Positions 1 through 4,139 of a stretch of 5,352 nt of DNA are shown here, piece by piece. The stretch comes from Armatimonadota bacterium. GTDB taxonomy: Bacteria > Armatimonadota > Fimbriimonadia > Fimbriimonadales > Fimbriimonadaceae. Made by a program: the position numbers and the translations under genes. Numbering within the stretch: position 1 is the stretch's first letter; every line of letters starts with the position of its first letter. The notes under the pieces were generated by a model that made no database searches, was not told the DNA's origin, and worked only from the letters and a program-made list of their open reading frames with translations. Where the stretch lies: NCBI GenBank assembly GCA_023428805.1, contig JAEYWW010000051.1, positions 1 through 5,352 of the forward strand, written 5' to 3'.

Positions 1-189
1 CCCATCGCGACTCTTGTCCAGAAGCTGATCGAACTCGCGCCCCGCCATTCGCTCTTTGCGGAACTGGCTCCGGGCGCATCCACAGCCAACCCGCATCTTT
101 CCGCAGACCAAGCCGACTTCTACGCAAAGAGGTTTCCTGATCTCAGCTTGGATGAGATTGCCAAGCGAGTCGCGCGGCCTTCGGCCTGA
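1..189 (+). CDS. C-terminal end of a phage head protein, probably Mu gpI-like protease/scaffold (partial)
   Basis: Reading frame 1 is open from the first base to a TGA at 187-189, giving the last 62 residues of a gene that begins outside the window. The fragment is mostly helical in character and polar, with a LSADQADFYAKRFPDL stretch near the end, the sort of tail found on phage scaffold or protease/scaffold proteins. No catalytic motif lies in the visible part. The assignment rests mainly on position: in Mu-like phages the gpI protease/scaffold gene lies just upstream of the major head gene gpT, and gpT is identified two genes downstream here. It could equally be another head-morphogenesis protein. 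The next gene starts 38 bases after the stop. The frame as coding sequence is fairly certain; the product name is an inference from context. Confidence 0.45.
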   Translation, partial: PIATLVQKLIELAPRHSLFAELAPGASTANPHLSADQADFYAKRFPDLSLDEIAKRVARPSA

Positions 190-227
190 CGCATGACCAT
201 CGTGACAGATACGCACGAGACACAACC

Positions 228-665
228 ATGGCATTGACCACACCTTTTGAAACCTATGAGCGACCCGGATTGGTGGTCGCCTATCGCATGAGCAATGTGA
301 AAATCTACAAGGGAGCGGCGGTCGGACTGAACACCTCCGGCCATGCGATCCCCATGACCCACGCGACCGCGAACTTGAAGTTCATCGGCATCGCCAACGA
401 AACCGTCGACAACTCTGGCGGCAGCGCGGGCGGCAAGTCGATCAGCATCACCAAGAGCGGATCGTTTGTCTTCAAATCTGCCAGCGGGTTCACCCCTGCC
501 CAGACCAACGTCGGCGCGGCTGCCTACTGCAGCTCCGACTGGGAAGTCGTGGCCTCTGCCGGAGGCCTCACGAACACCTACCAACTCGGAACCATCGTCG
601 CTGTCGAAGCGACGAGCACGGCCCAGGCCGGCGTTCGAGTGCGGATCGACAACTACACCGTATGA
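228..665 (+). CDS. Small phage capsid cement/decoration-like protein (DUF2190-like)
   Basis: This gene encodes 145 residues. The sequence is rich in Gly, Ala, Ser, Thr and Val with short beta-type segments: KIYKGAAVGLNTSG (25-38), KFIGIANETVD (51-61), SISITKSGSFVFKS (71-84) and QLGTIVAVEATS (119-130). The pattern of a value made 'new', then 'G.A', then an alternating hydrophobic strand and a late GTIVAVE resembles small DUF2190-type capsid cement proteins, which sit beside major head genes and bind the outside of the capsid lattice. I see no signal peptide or membrane segment. The start ATG at 228 has no Shine-Dalgarno sequence; the bases before it are CA-rich (GAGACACAACC). The gene lies between a partial upstream head gene and the gpT major head gene, which supports a capsid role. 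The family name is a resemblance judged by eye. Confidence 0.6.
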   Translation: MALTTPFETYERPGLVVAYRMSNVKIYKGAAVGLNTSGHAIPMTHATANLKFIGIANETVDNSGGSAGGKSISITKSGSFVFKSASGFTPAQTNVGAAAYCSSDWEVVASAGGLTNTYQLGTIVAVEATSTAQAGVRVRIDNYTV

Positions 666-669
666 CTTT

Positions 670-723
670 CTGTCGTCGGGGGGCGGTCAAGCTGCCTGCG
701 AGACAGCCCCAACTTGACGACAG
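670..723 (+). other. Intercistronic stem-loop between cement-like and major head genes
   Basis: The 81-base gap before the major head gene holds a nested inverted repeat. CTGTCGTC (670-677) pairs perfectly with GACGACAG (716-723), and inside it GGGGC (680-684) can pair with GCCCC (706-710). A run of five T (732-736) follows eight bases after the stem. The gap between stem and T run is too long for a classic intrinsic terminator. It may be a weak attenuator, an RNA-processing or stabilising structure setting the ratio of cement to head protein, or simply a mRNA fold that occludes the start. The pairing is seen directly; the role is inferred. Confidence 0.4.
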
Positions 724-746
724 TCTGACGATTTTTCAACACCACT

Positions 747-1685
747 ATGCCACTCACAAAATCAGACATTCCGGAGCTTCTGTTGCCGGGCTTAAAGACA
801 GAATTCGAACTCGCCTATCGGGCGGAAGTCAGCGACAGCATCGCCGAGAAGCTGGCGACCGTCGTGAACACCTCCATGCCGATCCAGAAGTATGCCTGGC
901 TCGGCGCGACCCCTCCCATGCGGGAATTTGTGGATGAGCGCCGCCCGAGCGGGCTTTCCGCCAAAGCCGTGACCATTGAAGACAAGGTCTTCGAATCCAG
1001 CATCTCGGTGGATCGACGCGCCATCGAAGACGACCAGCTCGACCTGATCCGCCTGCGGGTCCGGGAGCTTGCCAACCGGGTCAGCGCGCATCGTCATCAG
1101 CTTGTGGTGGATGCGTTGATCGCGGGGACGTCGCAGGCATCCTATGATGGCGCGGCATTCTTCAGCGACTCTCATCCCGATCACGGCGGCGCATCCGCGA
1201 GCAACTTGATCGACGATGCTTTGAGCGCAGAAACTCTTGCGGCAGCGATCAGCGCGATGATGGGGTTCAGCGACGAAGCGGGCATCCCACTCGGGATCAC
1301 GCCGGACACCTTGGTCGTCGGGCCAACGCAGATGTGGTCCGCGATCGAGCTTGTCGAAAGCCCGGTGGTTGTCCACAAGGGCGGGATCGACGGCAGCGGT
1401 CCGACCGACTACGCCAACGCCTTCCAGGGCATTCTCAAGGTTGTCGTGAGCCCGTATGTTCGCGGCGATGCCGAGGACAACTGGTATCTGCTCGACACGA
1501 AGCGGCCGATCAAGGGCATCATCCTCCAACAGCGGGAAGACGTTCCGGTCGAGTTCACCGCGCTGGAAGCGGCTTCCGGCGGAGAATCCGCGTGGATGCG
1601 CGACCGTTATCACTACGGCGTCCGCGCCCGATACAACACCGGATACGGGCTCTGGCAGGCCGCTCTGGCGGGCGTGCCGGGATGA
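747..1685 (+). CDS. Mu gpT-family major head (capsid) protein
   Basis: This gene encodes 312 residues, close to the roughly 300 usual for the Mu gpT major head family. The product self-assembles into the icosahedral phage prohead. Family-type landmarks seen here are an N-terminal helix with LKTEFELAYRAE (16-27), the WLGATPPMREF segment (51-61), an acidic helix region before RELANRVSAHRHQLVVDAL (106-124), the YDGAAFFSDSHP motif (133-144), PDTLVVGPTQMW (186-197), a late SPYV strand (235-238) and WYLLDT (246-251), followed by KGIILQQRED (256-265). This block order (FF..SHP, then LVV.P, then W.LLD) is diagnostic for gpT-like heads. The start at 747 has no Shine-Dalgarno sequence, only a CA-rich leader, but no better in-frame start fits the N-terminus. 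Its TGA overlaps the ATG of the next gene in an ATGA arrangement, which implies translational coupling. No signs of truncation or frameshift. Confidence 0.9.
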   Translation: MPLTKSDIPELLLPGLKTEFELAYRAEVSDSIAEKLATVVNTSMPIQKYAWLGATPPMREFVDERRPSGLSAKAVTIEDKVFESSISVDRRAIEDDQLDLIRLRVRELANRVSAHRHQLVVDALIAGTSQASYDGAAFFSDSHPDHGGASASNLIDDALSAETLAAAISAMMGFSDEAGIPLGITPDTLVVGPTQMWSAIELVESPVVVHKGGIDGSGPTDYANAFQGILKVVVSPYVRGDAEDNWYLLDTKRPIKGIILQQREDVPVEFTALEAASGGESAWMRDRYHYGVRARYNTGYGLWQAALAGVPG

Positions 1686-1945
1686 CGCCGGAACAGGTGA
1701 CGACCGCCGGGGCGATCTGCGGCTCGGCCCTCGCCGCCGTCAAGATGATCCTGGCCGCCCAAGGACGGCTCAATGACCGCTTCGCCGCCCTGCTGGAAGA
1801 GAATCTCCGCCAGCAGGCGGAGACGCTTCAGAGCTTTCGGACTTCCATCGAGAGCCTCAACGCCAGCGTTCGGGAGACCGGGCAGGCTGTCCTGAGAGCG
1901 ACGGAGAGGCTCGTGACATTCCGGGAGGACGAGCATGGTGCTTGA
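1682..1945 (+). CDS. Small phage protein with predicted coiled coil, function unknown
   Basis: This gene encodes 87 residues and begins in an ATGA overlap with the stop of the major head gene. The frame is open further upstream (to 1334), but the upstream part merely shadows the head gene, so the ATG at 1682 is the credible start. The first half has a moderately hydrophobic stretch, AGAICGSALAAVKMILAA (9-26), which could be a buried helix or a weak membrane segment. Residues from about 28 to 75 form a long polar helix with heptad-like Leu/Ile/Val spacing (LLEENLRQQAETLQSF, then IESLNASVRE), suggesting a coiled coil. In Mu a small unassigned gene also lies between the head gene T and the gp36 region, so the position matches, but I recognise no family. 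It overlaps the next gene by 11 bases. Confidence 0.65.
   Translation: MTPEQVTTAGAICGSALAAVKMILAAQGRLNDRFAALLEENLRQQAETLQSFRTSIESLNASVRETGQAVLRATERLVTFREDEHGA
1923..1928 (+). promoter_or_regulatory. Shine-Dalgarno sequence of the connector-like gene
   Basis: GGGAGG lies six bases before the ATG at 1935, inside the 3' end of the preceding coiled-coil gene. It supports ATG 1935 as the start and is the only strong ribosome binding site in the phage block; the cement-like and major head starts have none. Confidence 0.7.
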
Positions 1946-2345
1946 ACTCGATCTGCAGGACATCAAGGATGCGGCGGGAATCGGAGATGACCTGCTGGAC
2001 GATGTGATCGAACGCCTGATCGCCCGCTGGCAGCCGGTGATCGAAGCTGACATCGCCCCATCGTTTTTGTCGGATGAGGCGATTCAGCCGGTTTTGATTT
2101 TCGCGCTGACAGACATCCTCGCCGGAGAAGTGGTCGGTGTCGCGGCCCGCCGGAGCCATGCAACCGCGCCGGAAAGCTGGGCGCGGCTGGAGGAGGGAGT
2201 CAGGAGTCCCGATGTCTCGGGCGACCCTTTTCGGCTCGCGCAACGAGGCTGGCGGCGGCTCACCCCCTACCTGCAGCCAGACGCCCGCAGGACGCACGGC
2301 GTCCTGGTCGGTGACTCCGCCCTGCCGAGCGAGAAGGCTTGGTGA
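1935..2345 (+). CDS. Probable phage head-tail connector/head-completion protein (gp36/DUF1320-like by position)
   Basis: This gene encodes 136 residues, starting inside the end of the preceding gene with a good ribosome binding site. The N-terminal half is helical and acidic: LDLQDIKDAAGIGDDLLDDVIERLIARWQ spans residues 5-33, followed by QPVLIFALTDILAGEVVG (51-68), a hydrophobic helix. The layout of an N-terminal 'D..LL...I....P.I' helix, a central helix with a conserved-looking Asp, and a PYL near the end (111-113) recalls small head-completion or connector proteins that close the portal vertex. In Mu the gp36 (DUF1320) gene lies at this place after gpT. The residue-level match is loose, so the name is mainly positional. 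The last 17 or so residues are polar and may be disordered. Fifteen bases after the stop the intrinsic terminator begins, making this the last gene of the transcription unit. Confidence 0.55.
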   Translation: MVLELDLQDIKDAAGIGDDLLDDVIERLIARWQPVIEADIAPSFLSDEAIQPVLIFALTDILAGEVVGVAARRSHATAPESWARLEEGVRSPDVSGDPFRLAQRGWRRLTPYLQPDARRTHGVLVGDSALPSEKAW

Positions 2346-2359
2346 GGTTTTGATATGCG

Positions 2360-2389
2360 CCCTTTCTCCTGCGGGAGAAAGGGTTTTTT
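2360..2389 (+). terminator. Intrinsic terminator closing the phage head operon
   Basis: CCCTTTCTCC (2360-2369) pairs perfectly with GGAGAAAGGG (2374-2383) across a TGCG loop, and six T follow at once (2384-2389). This is a textbook rho-independent terminator for + strand transcription, 15 bases after the stop of the last phage gene. On the - strand the T run would precede the hairpin, so it does not serve leuC. Confidence 0.92.
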
Positions 2390-2507
2390 GGAGTGCGGTC
2401 AGACATGACCGCTTTCACTTCCGCCGGAGGCGGCTTCCTGCTCTTCGATCCAGAGCAACGAGGGCGGCTCCGCCGCAGGTGAAAGCGGCGATATCTCGCT
2501 GCACTCC
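2390..2507. repeat. REPIN-like element: inverted pair of GGAGT-hairpin modules with a structured core
   Basis: The ends form a 29-base imperfect inverted repeat (2390-2418 against 2479-2507, 23 of 29 positions matching). Each end reads GGAGT, then a 7-bp hairpin, then a shared CTTTCAC. Left hairpin: GCGGTCA-GACA-TGACCGC (2395-2412). Right hairpin, read on the - strand: GCAGCGA-GATA-TCGCCGC (2502-2485), with one A-C mismatch. Two differing stem pairs changed on both sides (T-A to C-G, C-G to G-C), so pairing is kept. The core holds three more stems: CCGCC/GGCGG (2421-2433), TGCTCT/AGAGCA (2439-2457) and GGCGG/CCGCC (2463-2474). The whole can fold as a branched, cloverleaf-like structure. I see no target-site duplication and no coding sequence. 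The design fits paired REP sequences (REPINs); alternatively a MITE or a structured RNA. Confidence 0.7.
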
Positions 2508-2523
2508 ATGACTACCTCTTGTC

Positions 2524-2546
2524 GGAGTGCTCGACCTGGGTCGAGC
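2524..2546 (+). repeat. Third GGAGT-hairpin module
   Basis: GGAGT (2524-2528) is followed directly by GCTCGACC-TG-GGTCGAGC (2529-2546), a perfect 8-bp stem (in practice 7 bp with a CTGG loop). The stem sequence is unrelated to the two modules at 2390-2507, but the pentamer, its contact with the stem and the stem length are the same. Confidence 0.6.
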
Positions 2547-2549
2547 TCT

Positions 2550-2570
2550 GGAGTGAGCACCTTGGTGCTC
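2550..2570 (+). repeat. Fourth GGAGT-hairpin module
   Basis: GGAGT (2550-2554) is followed directly by GAGCACC-TT-GGTGCTC (2555-2570), a perfect 7-bp inverted repeat with a very tight loop. It begins three bases after the third module. GAGCAC (2555-2560) could instead pair with GTGCTC at 2527-2532 of the third module, so the two hairpins offer mutually exclusive folds. Confidence 0.55.
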
Positions 2571-2622
2571 CGTGCTGCGCGATGAGCCCGCTCCCAAGCT
2601 GGGTGTTCAGGAGCAACACAGA

Positions 2623-2650
2623 TCCTTGCACCTCTGGAGAGGTGCAAGGA
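2623..2650 (-). terminator. Strong hairpin downstream of leuC, possible transcript 3' end
   Basis: TCCTTGCACCTC (2623-2634) pairs perfectly with GAGGTGCAAGGA (2639-2650), a 12-bp stem with a four-base loop. It begins 29 bases past the leuC stop in the direction of leuC transcription. No T run follows on either strand, so it is not a standard intrinsic terminator; it may stop RNA polymerase weakly, protect the leuC mRNA 3' end, or belong to the repeat cluster. The hairpin is certain, the role is inferred. Confidence 0.45.
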
Positions 2651-2679
2651 CCATGCGGGCGTGCACGGATTGTCACCCC

Positions 2680-4065
2680 CTAGAGCACGTTTCGGGGGTC
2701 GGTGAGGTGGCCGGTAAGGGCGGTGGCGGCGGCGGTGAGAGGGCTCACGAGGTGAGTCCTGGAGCCGGGGCCTTGGCGACCTTCGTAGGGGCGGTTGGAA
2801 GTCGATGCGCTGCGCTGTTCCGGGCGAAGAATGTCGCCGTTCATGCCGAGGCACATCGAACATCCGGCGCGGTGCCACTCGAATCCGGCGTTTTTGAACA
2901 CCTCATCCAAACCTTCCTGCTCCGCCTGCTCGCGGACGGCCGCACTGCCGGGAACGACCATCGCGCGGACGCCCATCGCCACTTTTTGTCCCCGCACAAC
3001 AGTCGCCGCCTCGCGCAGATCTTCAATGCGGGCGTTGGTGCAGGAGCCGATGAAGACGGTATTGATTTCGAGGTCGCAGACGGGCATTCCGGGCTTGAGG
3101 CCCATGTACATCTGGGCCCGCTCCTCGCTCTTGTCGTGTGGCTCAGGGATGGCTCCATCAATATCCACGGTCATCGCGGGGGTCGTGCCCCAGCTCACCT
3201 GGGGTTTGAGTGCGTTGACATCCAGTTCTTCCAGGCGGTCAAAACTCGCACCTTCGTCGGTCGGGAGCGTCATGGAATACGCGACCATTTCCCGGAAGGC
3301 GTCGCCCTTCGGCGCGTAGGGGCGGTCTTCGGCGGCGATGTATTCAAAGGTGATTTCGTCCGGCGCGATCATGCCTGCGCGTGCGCCCATTTCAATGGAC
3401 ATATTGCAGACGGTGAGCCGACCGCTCATCGGGAGCGCGCGGATCGCGTCGCCCATGTATTCGACCACGTAGCCCGTCCCGCCGCCCGCGCCGAGTTTGC
3501 GGATGATGGCGAGGATGATGTCTTTTGCCGTCACTCCTTCACCCAATTTTCCGGTGCAGTGGACGCCCAGCGTCTTCGGCTTGTTGGGATAGCGGAGGGT
3601 TTGGGTGGCGAGGACGTGCTCGACCTCGGTTGTGCCGATGCCGAAGGCGAGCGCCCCGAATGCGCCATGCGTCGAGGTGTGGCTGTCGCCGCAGACCATG
3701 GTCAAGCCCGGCAGGGTCAACCCGAGCTGGGGGCCGATGATGTGGACGATGCCCTGGCGGGGGTCGTTGTAGCCGAACAAGGGCACGCCGAACTCCTTCG
3801 CATTCCGATCAAGAGCCGCAAGCTGCTGGCCGCTCAGAGTGCTTTCATCAATCGGACGTCCGTCGGTGGGAACATTGTGGTCAACGGTCGCGAAGGTGAG
3901 ATCGGGGCGGCGGACAGGGCGGCCTTTTTCTCGGAGGCCGTCGAAAGCCTGGGGCGATGTCACTTCATGAACCAGATGGCGGTCGATGTAGAGCAGGGCG
4001 CCCCCGCCGGGAAGTTCGGAGACCACGTGCTGATCCCAAACTTTCTCAAACAGGGTTTTCGGCAT
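2680..4065 (-). CDS. leuC: 3-isopropylmalate dehydratase (isopropylmalate isomerase), large subunit
   Basis: LeuC, with LeuD, interconverts 2- and 3-isopropylmalate in the cytoplasm, the second step of leucine synthesis. It carries a [4Fe-4S] cluster as in aconitases. The 461 residues match the usual 465-470, so the gene is complete. Cluster ligands are present: Cys342 in IGSCTN, and Cys402 and Cys405 in GCSMCLGMN. Other hallmarks are [16 protein letters not shown] (30-45), VDHNVPT (61-67), [12 protein letters not shown] (126-137), [12 protein letters not shown] (144-155), STSNR (421-425), EGRQG (428-432) and RTHLVSP (436-442). Ser419 stands where most LeuC have Cys (RCASTSNR); that residue is not a cluster ligand. 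The start is fixed by AGAGG five bases upstream. leuD, often the next gene, is absent: the 334 bases downstream hold only hairpins and then phage genes. It is divergent from uvrC. A long + strand frame across it is a shadow. Confidence 0.97.
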   Translation of the reverse strand: MPKTLFEKVWDQHVVSELPGGGALLYIDRHLVHEVTSPQAFDGLREKGRPVRRPDLTFATVDHNVPTDGRPIDESTLSGQQLAALDRNAKEFGVPLFGYNDPRQGIVHIIGPQLGLTLPGLTMVCGDSHTSTHGAFGALAFGIGTTEVEHVLATQTLRYPNKPKTLGVHCTGKLGEGVTAKDIILAIIRKLGAGGGTGYVVEYMGDAIRALPMSGRLTVCNMSIEMGARAGMIAPDEITFEYIAAEDRPYAPKGDAFREMVAYSMTLPTDEGASFDRLEELDVNALKPQVSWGTTPAMTVDIDGAIPEPHDKSEERAQMYMGLKPGMPVCDLEINTVFIGSCTNARIEDLREAATVVRGQKVAMGVRAMVVPGSAAVREQAEQEGLDEVFKNAGFEWHRAGCSMCLGMNGDILRPEQRSASTSNRPYEGRQGPGSRTHLVSPLTAAATALTGHLTDPRNVL

Positions 4066-4139
4066 AACTGCCTCTATTCTACTGGCTGCAAAGGTCCGTC
4101 GTTCTGATAGACAGATGTCTTATAAGACCTATACGGCGT
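4066..4139. promoter_or_regulatory. Divergent leuC/uvrC promoter region with a 12-bp palindrome
   Basis: The 74 bases between the two divergent starts must hold both promoters unless one lies inside a gene. GTCTTATAAGAC (4117-4128) is a perfect 12-base palindrome. It places the -10-like hexamer TATAAG on both strands (4121-4126 on +, 4124-4119 on -). No convincing -35 box stands at 16-18 bases on either side. The palindrome could therefore be two overlapping -10 boxes or the operator of a dimeric regulator. I see no attenuator, T-box or leader peptide ahead of leuC. Confidence 0.45.
4071..4075 (-). promoter_or_regulatory. Shine-Dalgarno sequence of leuC
   Basis: On the - strand AGAGG lies five bases before the leuC ATG (4065-4063). 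It fixes this start, which also gives the N-terminus [15 protein letters not shown] typical of LeuC. Confidence 0.65.

Noticed and set aside
193..237. Short ATG frame between the first two genes
   Set aside because: It gives only 14 codons before a stop, with no ribosome binding site.
120..584. 154-codon - strand open frame over the cement-like gene
   Set aside because: It overlaps two well-placed + strand genes and has the Arg/Gly/Asp-rich composition of a shadow frame.
714..742. Promoter with -35 TTGACG ahead of the major head gene
   Set aside because: No -10-like hexamer stands 16-18 bases downstream (CAACAC and neighbours do not fit), and TTGACG is part of the stem-loop.
792..1613. 273-codon - strand open frame antisense to the major head gene
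   Set aside because: The + strand frame is a clear gpT-type head protein; the antisense product has no recognisable pattern and is a GC-bias shadow.
2360..2389. Bidirectional terminator that would also end leuC transcripts
   Set aside because: On the - strand the hairpin is followed by CGCATATC, not by a T run, so it acts only on + strand transcription.
2390..2507. A tRNA, because of the cloverleaf-like folding
   Set aside because: It is too long (118 bases), has no T-loop (GTTCRA) consensus, no anticodon arm geometry and no plausible acceptor/CCA end.
2345..2680. CRISPR array
   Set aside because: The repeated units share only a pentamer and a hairpin design, have unequal spacing and mixed orientation, and there are no cas genes.
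2399..2878. 159-codon - strand frame through the repeat region and the 3' end of leuC
   Set aside because: It overlaps leuC in another frame and runs through hairpins; the product is low-complexity Arg/Pro/Ser.
2572..4107. 511-codon + strand open frame across leuC
   Set aside because: It lies antisense to an unmistakable, full-length LeuC. Its translation is rich in His, Arg, Ala and Gly as expected from the complement of a GC-rich gene, and it shows no family motif.
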